Shown: one piece after another, positions 12,424 through 23,706 of the stretch
Layout of the letters: every line of letters begins with the position of its first letter
Numbering within the stretch: the first letter of the stretch is position 1
Assembly (NCBI RefSeq): GCF_031143425.1
Contig: NC_090444.1
Coordinates: 1,347,018,323-1,347,082,322, forward strand
DNA length: 64,000 nt
DNA from: Pleurodeles waltl
Taxonomy: Eukaryota > Chordata > Amphibia > Caudata > Salamandridae
Reading direction: 5' to 3'
Position numbers and translations under genes: made by a program
The notes under the pieces: generated by a model
Seen by the model: only the letters and a program-made list of their open reading frames with translations
The model's database searches: none
What the model was told of the DNA's origin: nothing

Positions 12424-14546
12424 TCAGAAGCTAGATCGAGTCTCTACTTTATAAAGTGTTAATGAAAGTAAGTAACTTGTTCATCTGATTGAGTCAATTC
12501 TCTTTTTGAGTCCAGACAGTAGGGTATGTCCTCTTCCTTAGTAGCATGAGGTGAGGCAAAGAAAGTAGGCAGTGTGATTTTCTCCCTGGCAGGAAGAGAT
12601 GTCACCAATTCTACCAAAAAGGTGAGTCCTACTGAAGGACATATTCATAAGAGATGGCTGGATATTTCCTGGAAAGCCAGGAGTAATGTTGGAACGCCAT
12701 TGTGGAAGCAATGGCTGTGCCCAGAGAGTTGGTCATATACAATCCCCACCTGATTGTGAACTTTGTTGCCTCTCTCCTGTCACAATAGCTTAGGAGAATA
12801 TGGCTCGGCCTCCCCCGAGACCATCGCAGCACTTGCACAACCATATCCCACACAGTATGAGCATCAAGACCCAATAAGCATACACAGTATGAGCATAAAG
12901 GCACAATAAGCACAGGGCATTCACTGACTACAGTTTTAGGCTGGTGAAAGAGAAACTCCTCTTTCCAAAGGTATCCAGCCTCTTGGACTCCCTGTCCAGT
13001 GGTGTGGTAGGGAACGTGCCAGGATTGATCTTGGAGGCTGAGATCTTGACCACCAGGCTCTCAGTGGGAGATAGTCCTGTGCACTGGAGTGCCTGTGCAA
13101 GACTTGGCCCAGGCCCCAAGCAGGACATCAGTGAGGACTTCATTGAAGGGGAGGAGGGTTTCTGAAGGGGCTATCCCAGGCTGAAGCACCTCTGTCAGAA
13201 CAATGGTCTTTACTTCAACTGTGGGTAGCTGAAGGTCCAGGAGGTCAGCCACCCGCGGGACACCATTGCAAAAAAGCCTCTTCTTCAGTAGCCACTGTAG
13301 AGGAGAGAGGAAGCTAGTGTCTGGTGAGGTGTCTGGGTATCATCAGCCATGGACTTTACTACAGTGTGGAAAAAGCCATAGGGATCATCAAACACTCTCT
13401 GTTGTGTTCCTCAAGGGACTCTTATGTGAGATAGGGCTCCATCTCCAACTGAGGTCATGTGGGCCTGGTTGGCTCCAGAACTGATATTGGGTAGCACTGG
13501 CCAGCTCCGTATCTGGAACTGTCCACAAAGGAGGTCCTGATGTTGCTTCCAGGGTGGATCCTTATTCTAGGGGCCCGACTAGTGCTCATTGTAGACTCAT
13601 CAGTGGAGTCCCAATCAGAGTCCTTTCCAATCCCATGGGTCTTGAAGGTGCTCCAGAAGGGTTTAACCTCTCAAAAATGAGACTCATGGCCTCATAATAT
13701 TTTTAAGTTGGCCCGGGGTTGCTCCGACTCTGGGAAACTCAGGGAAATGCAGAGTGAACCCAGTGTCAGGCTCCACAGGGGCAACCTGGGAGCAGGGCCT
13801 GGACTTGTGATGTCAAACAAGCACCTCGTCCACAAAATGGAACCTGTAACAAGAAGTTGAAGAGCACTTCAACTTGTTGGACTTCTTCCTGTGGATCTAC
13901 CCTGACGAAGTCCAGGATTATGATGATGACTGGCACTTGAGACTCCAAGAATGGTCCTGGGTCCTCCCTCACAAATGGGACCTAGAGTGGTACAGAGTCG
14001 TGTGGCGAGCAGCAAGAAGCTTCATAGCCCGCTCATGGATGGCCTTCATGTTCATGCTCCTACAATCCATGCAAGCCGTGGAGTTGTGGTCCTGTTCTGG
14101 GCACCACAGATGCTCCAAGTTGGGGGTCTGTCACAGGTATTTGCCTATGAGGGCATCACAAGGTTTGAAACTATTCGGTTTCCTCAGGAAACCTTTTTAT
14201 AAAGCAGGAGAAAATAGACACACTGGTTGAATTAGACAAAATGGTTGAAAAAGTTCAGTTAAAAATTTACTGAAGAGAGCTCATCCGGATCTTCACTGAT
14301 GGCATGGAAAAGAAGGAACTGCTCTCTGATGTGGTGCCTATATAGACACTGTGCATGTCATTTGTGATGCAGATGAAGCCGACTATGCCATGAGGGCCGA
14401 ACAATGCCACATACTGGCATTCAAGGGGACTGCAAAAAAAATTCTGATTCAGTCAGATGCCTGAGAAATATTCTAATTGAAGGAATCTCCAGCTAGATAG
14501 TGTCTCTACCAAATAAGGTGTTACTGAAGGTAAGTAACTTGTTCAT
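12424..14546 (-). mobile_element. DIRS-derived element with gag remnants only
   Basis: Both ends carry a ~60-bp direct repeat (12424-12484 and 14484-14546) of the form AGCTAGAT...GTCTCTAC...GTTA.TGAA.GTAAGTAACTTGTTC. The last part matches the outer end of the complete DIRS element at about 54740-54771. Between the repeats the minus strand carries gag fragments homologous to that DIRS. RT, RNase H and recombinase are absent. It may be a non-autonomous derivative mobilised by a complete DIRS, or a deleted copy. Minus orientation follows the gag reading direction. Confidence 0.65.
12640..13300 (-). pseudogene. DIRS gag-like pseudogene
   Basis: Three minus-strand fragments in different frames align in order with the gag of the DIRS at 49036-51171. 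Near 13252-13061, LPTVEVKTIVLTEVL and LLPFNEVLTD correspond to LSTAEVKTNLLTEVL and LLPFNEALTK. Near 13080-12940, ESLVVKIS and PGTFPTTPLDRESKR correspond to ESLVVQAS and PGTFPGVPTDRESKR. Near 12770-12650, LGTAIASTMAFQHYSWLS corresponds to ARAMGTSVATRRHAWLR. At least two frameshifts separate the pieces. Gag N-terminal sequence may extend toward about 14300, but I can only follow it weakly there. Confidence 0.75.
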
Positions 14547-15589
14547 TTCTTTTTTGCGAAGGCACTTTATCCCTTTGTGGGCGAAAAGGGTTTGATTTGC
14601 TTAGGATGATCCATCTAAGCTGGTTGTTTTTGTGTGAGATGCCCCAAGAAAGAGCACAAGACACCTGTGTATGAAAAGGTGGTAAACATTATGAAAGTGT
14701 TGCAGTATGGTGGCATACAGCGGATATTTTCTTTGTTAGGTTGCAGTGAACAGACTTCTTCTGATGCCATCTGTTCTACTCTTAAAGACCTGCATTTAGG
14801 GTTGATTCCATGATAACTGCACCTTTTGAGCCTTTGCAGGGTTCTGATGTTATGTACCTTTTTTGGTGGGCAACGTAGTAAATCATAGCTTGAGTTACTG
14901 TTTTGAAGGAGAAAACTGTACAACCAAAGTTGCCACTTGGTTGTGCCCTAATTCATTGGCATGACATCATTACCCAGTTTCATATGCAAGAGGTAAGGCT
15001 TTCTTTCGAAGATCAGAGGTTCAGCATATTTATGGTAGCTTCTCATCTTGGTTGTAAGCAATTATTGCCATAGAAAGAGGGCCTTTGAGCTTAGTACAAA
15101 CAAGGAAAATAAGCCCCATGGCATTTGATTGGGTAGTAAAGTAGAACACTAAACAGGGTTAAATGGACTCTTCTTGGCCCTGATGGCGCTGCCTGCACCT
15201 GCTGGACCATTGACAGTTATGCTCCTGGTTTTAAGAGGCCTCTCCTTTCAAAATGTTAGCCATTGCTGGCCAGTCTCTCAAAGGTGAAGAAACTGTAAAT
15301 GGAATAATATACATTAGTTGGAAAGATTATGAACCTATTGCAACAAAGGTTTTTAAGCATACTGTTTTCCTTGGGCAGACTTTATAAATATCACCCTCAT
15401 TTAGTAGCCTTTAATTCTCTGCTGATTCCATTTAGATATTACTTTCATACCCCTCTGGATATTGCATCATGGATTAGCAAATTTTGTGTCACAGATATGG
15501 AAATCATACTGCACACATATGGACATTTTGTGGCATTTTTACAGCACTTTATTTTGCTATTTGCATTTATTTTTATTAGGTTTTGGGGA
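14547..15589. other. no gene seen
   Basis: Unassigned sequence with no supported frame or repeat end. Confidence 0.4.
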
Positions 15590-15940
15590 ATTTGATAAAA
15601 ATAAATGCCCCTTGGGTCTGCCATTTGCCCAATGGGTGGCTAGCCTTAGACATTTTTTTTTTAAACTGCCCCTGGGCCATTCGTGTCCCCCATGGGTGGC
15701 AAGCCCTAAATTTGACACAAATAAATGCATCCAGGCCTGCCACCCTGAGGGCACCTTGTAGGGCATTAACTTTCAACAAACAATGGGACCACGGAGCACA
15801 CCGCGGGCTCAGGGGGCATTTACTTTTTAAAAATGTTTGGAGTCTGCCTCCCACGCGGCACGCAGCAGGCCCAGAAGGCATGGTCGTTGATGAAAATAAA
15901 TGCCCCCTGGTCCTGCCACATGCACTCAACTCTACTGCTA
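15590..15940 (+). repeat. degenerate tandem repeat
   Basis: A phrase like 'aaataaatgccccctgg..ctgcca' recurs at about 15598, 15718 and 15893, with a shorter variant near 15660, each followed by GC-rich variants of 'cccatgggtggcaagcc'. The spacing is irregular (about 60-175 bp), so this is a decayed minisatellite rather than a clean array. Open frames on both strands here arise from the repeat. Confidence 0.55.
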
Positions 15941-16239
15941 GGGTTGTTTTTTGTACAAGAACATGAAACCTACATTTCCTCTATACTCAGAGAACTGCAG
16001 CAATTAACTCTTGATGCTAGAATTAACCTAATTTAAGATGCATCAAAAACATTTTGCCTCCAACCTGGATACTCTCATGTGTCTCTCAAACCGTCCAGGG
16101 CAACCAGAAATCTGAGAAATCTAACTTTTGTAAACTAATAATCATACATAACCCAAATATCAGCAGATCAAACAGTGCAAAGTGGGTTTTGACTCACGTA
16201 ACTCACCACCCCACCAGAGATTTTGATTCTAGGCCTTGT
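15941..16239. other. no gene seen
   Basis: Short unassigned gap. Confidence 0.35.
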
Positions 16240-16570
16240 AATTAGGCCTGGACAGAGTTCACAGAGTTCTGCGGAGCTCAAAGGGCACAACGCCCAGCGC
16301 AGCGCAAGAGGGTGCTACTTCTTTTCTACCGCTCGAGTACATTTTCTTCTCGAGCAGCAGCTTCCACAATGCAAATGGAAGGTTTCCCAACGCGAGCGGT
16401 AGTGAGCATCCGTGACCTCCCGTAGAGAAATCTCACTAGGAGGTGATCGGGAGTAAGATTTTCCTTGCTCGTGCTCGCAGAGTTTTTTGGAACTCTCCGC
16501 TCTAAGCGGAGTGTGCAGTGGGAAAAACTCTGGAGACTTGGCAAGCGGAGCGGAGTTCACCTCTGACATC
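16240..16570. repeat. CpG-richer block, probable dispersed repeat
   Basis: This ~330-bp block is GC- and CpG-richer than its AT-rich surroundings. It contains several short 'gcggag' words near both edges and a small hairpin (CTCCGCTC TAA GCGGAG, near 16495-16512). I find no clear terminal inverted repeat or coding frame. The abrupt composition change suggests an inserted repeat. Confidence 0.4.
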
Positions 16571-17332
16571 TACTTGTAATTCAATTGGGCAACCAAAAAG
16601 AAATATTCCATATTCTTTTGTTTGGAGTTTTAGTCTGCAGTGCTTTACTATAAGTCTGGGGTGCCTTTACACATACAAACCTGCAAAAATCATTATTTGG
16701 ATCAGCTCAACATTGAGAGATTTTTAATAAAGCTTTCCCTATGTTTAAAAATGATCTGGTGCAAATCTAGTTTAGTTTAGTTATATTTGCACTTCTCCAC
16801 ATACACTGGTTTGTACAATATTTCTTAGAGCCATCCTTTAATGTTATTCAGGCTTTGAACTACCCTGCTGGGCTGCGTCAGCAGGTAGATCAAAGTCACT
16901 CCTCAATATTGGTCCCAAATGGAAGAGGATTAGACTTCTCCTGGAGGAGGAAAAGGATAGGAAAGAAGTTTGAATATATTGATTAACTGACACTTCACTG
17001 AAATCTCTGTGCATTCCTTCCCCACTGGGACAACAGGGGAACAGTCAAGACTCAGGCACCACTCACACCTCTTTGAAGCCTGGTAGCGAAGAAACCAGCT
17101 TTGCTGTGTCAGTTACGGATGGGGCAATACGATGCAATATGAAGAGTTTATGTAGGCACCCACTTTACTTTGTCATCTTTAAAATGACCCAACACACTGT
17201 GCAATATGGTGGAGGCCTATCTCCTAGAACCCCACTTTTATATCCATGCAAGAGAGATACTTTGAGAAGGAGAGAGAACTGCAGAAGAGAAAGGATCCAC
17301 ATGAACAAACACCTGTCTGGAGTAGAAGGAAA
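16571..17332. other. no gene seen
   Basis: Unassigned sequence up to the second LTR-like copy. Confidence 0.35.
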
Positions 17333-19558
17333 CTCTGGACTTGCACTTTATGGAAGGGTTAGACCTGCCAGACTTAGGAGCACTTTTTGCCTGCTTGCCT
17401 TATATTTTTGATGATTCTTTTTGGCGGCCTAAGTACTCTGAGCACTGTACCACTGTTGATTAGTGCTAAAGTGCATGTGCTTCTCCACCAAAACATGGTA
17501 ACATTGTTGTATACACAAATTACATATTTAATTTACTTGTAAGTCTCTTGTAAAGTCATATAGCATATACCCAGGGCCTGTACTTTAAATGCTACTAGTG
17601 GACCTGTGCTACTGATTGTGCCACCCAGTTAAGTAGCCCTTTAAACATGTCTCACATTTGCCACTGCAGAGCATACATGTTTAGTTTACTGCCATTTCAA
17701 CTTGGCAGTGTAAACTTTTTACCAAGCCTTAGACTCCCCTTTAATTACACATGAGTCAACCCTAAGGCAGGCCCTAGGTATCCCATAGGGCGGGTGCTAT
17801 GTAACTAAAAGGTAGGACATGTACTTTTAAGTTTTACATTTCCTGGTAGTGAAAACACCCAAATTAGTTTTTCACTACTGTGAGGCCTACCCCTCTCATA
17901 GGTGAATATTGGGAATTTCTGATTCAGAAGGAGTAGCTATGTCATGTTTCACATCATTAGAATGGTAATGATAATTTATCTTTACAGGAAAATTAAGATT
18001 TAATATTACTGTTTTAGAAATGCCACTTTTAGAAAGTGGGCATTTCTTTCCTCTTACAGCTCCGTGTGCCTGCAGCCCGCCTCCAGTACACGTCTGAGGT
18101 GAATGACAGCTACACTTTATGCATTTCCTTTAGACCGCCACAAACACAGGAAGGTTAGGCATCTGTTAGTGCTCATCTGCATTCATATGCATTCTGATAG
18201 GTTTTCCTGGACAGAAAAGGAGGAGGTGGGCTGCCACACCTGAATAGGCAGTGCTGTCTCACACAAAGGGCTGATTACCACCTACTGATAGTCTGGATCC
18301 TGGTCTGAGGAAAAAAGAATACCTGTACACTTCAAAGACCCTTCTTTGGAGTCATCCCCATTTTAGAGGCACATTTCGCTATAACTACTGGGTCTCTAAC
18401 CCCACCAAATCAGACACTTTGGGACCAACAACTGGACTCTGTCAGGAGAACTTCTGTGTTGCATCAAGAACGGCCACTCTGCTGGACTGCTGACCTGGAA
18501 GGACTGCTTTTCTACTGTACTGCCTTGCTGCTGTCTGACCTTGCTGAGGGAAAGCTGAACTCTACCTTGTACCCCAAAGTGATCTCCAAAGGCTTGATGA
18601 CTTGCCTTCTTTTTCTATAGACTCAAGGATATCAAAGTCTATACCCCTGCTACTATGCCTGGTTCACTGGAAGTGAACCTAAATATTTGCATCAGTGAAA
18701 CCGAAGCATCTCTTGCCTGCTGGAAGCGGCTGCCCATGCATTTTACTCCTGTTGCCAGAGTAAAATCAGCACATCACACTTGGGGCCCAAGCAGCACCTC
18801 TGGAACCGCTGCATTGATCAACACATCCCCTGCCTGCTGTAAGCAGCACCCACTGCATCGGTATCAAAACAGCACTTAAACCACTGCATCGCCGCAACCG
18901 AATGATGATCGAAGCACACTTTGCCAGCCTGGAGAAACCTGGCGCATTGGCTTCAGAATTAATGCATCGCAGCTTCGATGCTCATCTTTGGCAACCAGTG
19001 AACCACCATCAACGGATGGGAAAATCATTGCAACCCCTCCACTGCAGGAGTGATATTGGCACATCTACAGACGCATCATCCCTGCATCTCATGCTTGCAA
19101 CCAGGATCAATGTACACTGTTCCCTGGGCCTGTGTTGCTCCTGTACCTGACCGGTGCTCCATCGCATTCGGCTTGAACTGTTGACTTTGCTGCGTTGTGA
19201 CCTCAAGTAATCCCTAAAGCACTATTTACTTCCAATTGCTAGAACTCTTTTATTGCTTTAAAATTCACATCTCGAACTCTACTCATTTGATTTCTATTGT
19301 TCTGATCTTAAAATATATATAAAATCATAATCTATTTTTCTAACCTGATGTGGAGTGTTTTTGTGGTGTTTTCATTGTGTTACTGTGTGTATTTTGGACA
19401 AATACTTTGCGCATTGCCTCTTTAGATAAACCTGCTTGCACTGTGCCAAGCTATCAGAGGGTGAGCACAGGTTATTTTTTTGTGTGTATCTGACTTACTG
19501 TGTCTAGAGTGGTGGTACCTACTTGGACTGGGTGTGTACCCCTGCCCCATTTCTAACA
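17333..19558 (+). mobile_element. solo-LTR-like element, copy 2 (2.2 kb)
   Basis: Colinear with the copy at 9017-11119, with matching landmarks near 17430-17480 ('ctctgagcac', 'tgctaaagtgcat'), 17590 ('atgctactagtgg') and the 3' end CCCCATTTCTAACA. Its 5' terminus has decayed to CTCTGGAC where copy 1 has TGTTGGAC. The flanks (GGAAA on the left, GGACC on the right) match only partly as a 5-bp duplication. The block corresponding to copy 1's CpG-dense region (about 18640-19130) is largely CA/TG here, as expected of an older, methylation-decayed copy. No coding frame. Confidence 0.7.
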
Positions 19559-21370
19559 GGACCTCTGTTGGACCTTGTCTCCAGGAGAGTGGCACTGGTC
19601 TTTCTAACGCTTCTGGAGGCTAGAATATTGTAAATCTGTTGGGGTTCCTGGAATAGGGGGTTCCCTTAGACTTCTGTGGACTTGTTCTGGCTGAATATCA
19701 GGGTGTCAGAGTCAGGTAACCACTAGACCACTAGACCACTAGACCATAGATCTGAATGTTGCTGTAAGAATTGTACTGTTAAAGTGCATATTTTTCAACC
19801 TTGGGGCTTCTTTTGAATACAACACACCTTTTTCACGGTTTTTCTGTATGTGAGTTCACGCAGTTTTGGTCCACTTTGTCGCCTTAGACACACTCCAATA
19901 TGGCGCCCGTTTTCTAAGTAGTGATACCAAGAACTCTTTATCTGCCATCAAGTGTTTAGTCCTTTCTTTATTTTTTAGAGTGTGCGCTTATAGACGCTCA
20001 CGCTCAAATGGCCTCCGTCTTCTCGTAAGAACACGGCAGCGTTATCAGGCGCTGCGAGGCATTATACACGTCGTCTGCCTTTGGTTCCCCGGAATTACGG
20101 GGTGGCACAGGTAAGGGAGAAAGACCTGCCTTTCTCCTTTAAATTATTTAAATGTTAGCGCTTTTTTAGAGAACAGGGGACTTTCCCAGTGGATTATATT
20201 GCGGGGTTCGGCTTCCCCGACCAGACACTTTCTTTGGTCTTTCCCTTTCAAACATACCAGCCCAACTCTTAACTTTCTTCCCTATAGTTTGGTCGTTTCC
20301 ACGGTAATTCTGGGAAACACCTAATTCTATTTTGCTCACTCATACTCTGCAGTGGCCTTATTGATACACGTTGCGTATTGTGCCACATAGATAGGGGGTT
20401 TAAATTTCTTTCCCCGCACGTGTTTATTTGTCGCCAGCCCGTTCCTCCTGGATTACGTCCTAAACAAACCAGGACAGGGCCTTTTACATATTTTAAATTT
20501 GTCTATTATGAGGCATTTATTATTTATGACTCTTTTTCCATTTGTCTCTCACACACGACATCGCGTCTCTCTTCTTCTCTTTTTTGTTTCGGTCCTCTTT
20601 TATAGGTAGGGTCTACTTAGACCTTCAACCATGGTTTTTCCTACACTGCGGACATACCACTGATTACAGAACTGTTATATATGAGGAATATTGGTCCCTT
20701 TCACTGATGGGACGCACTTTTACCGTTTTGGACTTGGTTTTGTCCTGGTAGGTTTATCATCACCTTACCTCCCTACCTCACTTTGCTTTTTTAACATTCC
20801 CTTATTTCCTACTCGCGCTCCTGAGAATAACTCTTCAGTAACTGTGCGTTTTCTCCCATTTTGCCTCTCCTCCCCAGAGAAAATCTCACCATTTGGATTC
20901 CCTACAGAAGCACATCAGCTACCTTGTTTTCAGTTTTTCTTTGAGGTAATTTAATAATTCTACAGGCACTGCCTGTCTCACTTTTATACACACTCGGTGC
21001 TCGATGATATCTTTTTTACCTTGTGGTGGACAAGCACATCCTCCTCTGCAACCATCTCGTCTTTATTGATCATTTGGTCTCCCACTCCTCAGTTTTTCTT
21101 ATAATACTCCCTTAGTATCAGTAGAACGGCTTTAAATCTTTTTTCTTGCACATAGGGTGATTTCCTATCGTTCTTTCTTCTTCTCAAATATATGCAATGT
21201 CTTAACTTAAAGGGTTATCTCTACCTTGAACATTTCTACACGCCATATAGGCTAACTCACTCTTTGCATTATCGCTCTTGATGTTTGTATAACATGATAC
21301 ACTCTTCTTCAAATGTACCTACCATATGGTAGTGCCATTAATTGTAAACAGTTCCCATTTGTCTTTGTTT
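19559..21370. other. no gene seen; possible noncoding repeat ending in a ribozyme-like fold
   Basis: No supported protein frame. Near 19719-19747 a 9-10-bp unit containing CACTAGAC is repeated three times. From about 19790 to 21600 the sequence is T-rich and leads without obvious boundary into the hammerhead-like fold at 21371, so much of it may be one noncoding retroelement. I cannot define its ends. Confidence 0.35.
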
Positions 21371-21413
21371 GCAGCCTTGAAAAAGTCCGTGAGGACGAAA
21401 CACGTGTTGGCTG
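21371..21413 (+). ncRNA. hammerhead-ribozyme-like fold, degenerate core
   Basis: The order of parts is that of a type I hammerhead. CAGCC (21372-21376) can pair with GGCTG (21409-21413) as stem I. GTCC-GTGA-GGAC (21385-21396) forms a perfect stem II with a tetraloop. GAAA (21397-21400) follows, then the self-complementary CACGTG (21401-21406) in the stem III place, then TT before stem I closes. The usual CUGAUGA core box is degenerate (TTGAAAAA at 21377-21384), so I expect little or no self-cleavage. Hammerheads of this minimal stem III form are known from newt satellite DNA and Penelope-like retroelements; which source applies here is inference. Confidence 0.55.
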
Positions 21414-22509
21414 TTTTTGTAACTCGTATATACCTGTTTATTTTGAGGACTCTGAATATTTTCATAACTCGTATATTCCTGCTTCATATGTGGAATTGAA
21501 TATTCTGGAACTGTCTATCAACTAAGGATTAAAGTGTCTCTTACAAATCCACCTATTTTGGACTTATAATTTTCTTTGGAGTGCCCTGGCTGCTCCTTTC
21601 CTACATGCTGTAAGAATTGTGTCGAGCTCATCAGTCTCCTTCCCCATAAGCAGTGCAGATCACATCCAACAAACACTGTGCTTGATACTGATGGCTAACA
21701 GACAAGGCAGGGAGTGCACAAGAATCGGAGAGAGGGCACAAAATAGTTTTTTTAGGATCATAATCGCACAACTCATCTTATCAAATGTGGGTGATCTGTA
21801 GTCCTTTATTAGCTGCTGCTCTATTGTACTTAACAGAACACAAGACTGCTAGTGCTCCATGCTCTTACATCAAATTCAATTGTATGCAGTATTTTATTAT
21901 GCAGAGATTTCACATGAATGGTTACTTTGTAGAGAAGCTGAAATGAAACCCAAGAATCACTCTAACAAAAGTGTTATAAAATAAAGAAGAAAAGTTGAGC
22001 CCTCACTTTCTTTTGTGCCTTTACTGAGTGTTTATGCACTTTACCCGATTCTGACATTTTATTGCTTAATACAGCATTGTCTCTTAAATTACCATTGTGC
22101 CTGTAATCTAACTTTGTTGCTGTACTTACACATAAACTGCTCATTAGTGTGAAATACCACATACCTTTAGCCTTTGTATACCTTTTCTCGAAAGTGCTAT
22201 TTGGGTCCAGATCAAGAACTTAAAGAGCCCACCCAATTTACAGGAAAATATATTTCGCTTTACGCATTCTGCATACTTAACATTCTTCAAGAGGGCTCCT
22301 TGGCTAATGTCTGTTTGGTTTTTAATGCCTATTGTGACATGGTTGACAAGAAGGCCCCTTTAAACAATATGTCTGTAAAATTCTCATTCAAAGCATTCCT
22401 TATTTCTCCACGTCAATTGAAATCATATATGCATTGCTTTGCAACAGGATGTTTTTTAAATGGATTATGTTTAAATGTCATTTCAAATACTTTTTTTTCT
22501 TTCTACCAG
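21414..22509. other. presumed intron sequence upstream of the malic enzyme exon
   Basis: No other coding segment is recognisable. The final bases (about 22490-22509) form a pyrimidine-rich tract ending CCAG, the splice acceptor of the exon that follows. I see no clear transposon signature between about 21620 and 22480. Confidence 0.5.
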
Positions 22510-22613
22510 GATTTGCTCAAAGATCCTCTGTACATAGGATTGCGGCACAAAAGAGTAAGAGGTCAGGCTTATGATGATCTTCTTGAGGAATTTATGAAAG
22601 CTGTGACTGACAG
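22510..22613 (+). CDS. ME3: malic enzyme exon (internal), ME3-like
   Basis: An internal exon of 104 bp encodes about 34 residues, beginning [17 protein letters not shown] and ending FMKAVTDR. This is the conserved segment of vertebrate malic enzymes just before the LIQFEDF block. These enzymes oxidatively decarboxylate malate to pyruvate with NAD(P)+. The acceptor is a strong pyrimidine tract plus AG at 22508-22509; the donor is CAG|GTACTT at 22613/22614. The exon enters in phase 0 and leaves after two bases of a codon. There are no stops or frame breaks. An open frame extends past both splice sites, but the homology stops exactly at them. From memory of the family, the HxRV...AYDDLL...AVTD pattern fits mitochondrial ME3 better than cytosolic ME1 or mitochondrial NAD-dependent ME2. 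I found no neighbouring exon in this window, implying introns of more than about 22 kb upstream and 41 kb downstream if the gene is intact. Confidence 0.85.
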
Positions 22614-23410
22614 GTACTTCTTTCAGCTTCTTTAAAGGTTCATGGTGAAAAAACTGTTGCAGACGTATGGGGATGCAGCTTCAGAAAAATATGAAAAGCA
22701 AATAATTCTACTGTTTCTTGCATTATTAGCATAATTTCATGGTCCTGAAAGGGGTGCTCTTTTACAAATTGTGGCGCAAAGGTCAGATAAATTCTCAACA
22801 GTGCCACATCTGCACTATGATTTTAACCTTAATCAGTTGTATTACATTCAGTCTGTGCATCACTCAGGCATATCGTCTAGGCAGAGACTAAAGCGCACCT
22901 CAAATGTAAAAAAGATGATATATATATCGGTACGATGTACGTGCACTTTATATAGCTTGCCGGAAAAGAATAAGCAAAAAACAACCATCGTATCTAATTC
23001 CAGATAGACAACGCACTTTAAACAAAAACATAGGACAGTCAGATGTTTCCATTTGTACATTGTCCGCTCTTGGCCCACAGGCAATAGACTTATTTTCATT
23101 CACCCTCAAGTATTATTAAAGAGTTTTTTTTTATCAGAATGTGTGGAAACTATCACTGTATGAATATGGAATGGGTTTTATGAACTATACAATAAACTTA
23201 ATACTACTACTACTTTTGTATTATATTCAGTCTGTGCATTACTTTTATAAACAATGGAGACAGTATTTAGTGTTGGTTGGTAGTGGAAATCCTCTAATTT
23301 GTGGATTCAATGTTAAATTCTGCAATGGAGAAATTTCTTCTGGCAAACAATCTGTCAACTATATTCACTAGTATTCATGTGAAAGATGGGTTTATGTCCC
23401 AGAAGACTTA
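22614..23410. other. presumed intron sequence downstream of the exon
   Basis: No coding segment is recognised. A ~25-bp phrase, TTGTATTA.ATTCAGTCTG, occurs twice in direct orientation (about 22837 and 23217), suggesting a local duplication or a pair of repeat fragments. Confidence 0.45.
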
Positions 23411-23579
23411 GAGCCTGATTTAGAACTCGGCAGGTGGGTTACCATGTCACAACGGTAATAGATAACCAATCCACCAAAATCTAAATCCTCTGATAGAAAG
23501 GGGTTTAGATTTCGGCAGACAGGATATGCGCCACTATTGTGATGGAGTAACCCGTCCAACCAAGTTCTAAATCATGCCG
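23411..23579. mobile_element. palindromic Harbinger-type MITE, 169 bp
   Basis: The left end reads GAGCCTGATTTAGAACT and the reverse complement of the right end reads CGGCATGATTTAGAACT. The inverted similarity continues inward through a 'gggttac' block and a 'cacaa' block. The element is flanked by TTA on both sides (23408-23410 and 23580-23582), the 3-bp target preference of Harbinger elements. It has no coding capacity. It lies 127 bp upstream of the autonomous-type Harbinger at 23707, whose transposase family could have mobilised such elements, though their termini differ in detail. Confidence 0.75.
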
Positions 23580-23706
23580 TTAATCTAGACTGGTTTAAAG
23601 CCAATGTTATGGGAACCACTGGTGTCACGAGATTGACTATCACCTCAGTTAGCTTAGGTACCCACCTTTTGATGCAAATATTATGGTAACCACTCTTTGT
23701 GATTAA

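Noticed and set aside
16240..16570. CpG island promoter of a host gene
   Set aside because: No first exon or coding frame is adjacent, and the block behaves like an inserted repeat; evidence is too thin for a promoter call.
21440..21480. Possible LIQFEDF-like malic enzyme exon downstream of the ribozyme fold
   Set aside because: A short FED-containing frame occurs by chance; it lies upstream of the exon it should follow and lacks splice sites and further homology.
22510..22613. Processed malic enzyme pseudogene
   Set aside because: Canonical splice sites lie at both edges and no adjacent exon sequence is fused to it, which argues for a genuine exon.
22174..22635. A 153-codon frame spanning the malic enzyme exon
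   Set aside because: Homology starts and stops at the splice sites; the rest is intron read-through, including the pyrimidine tract.
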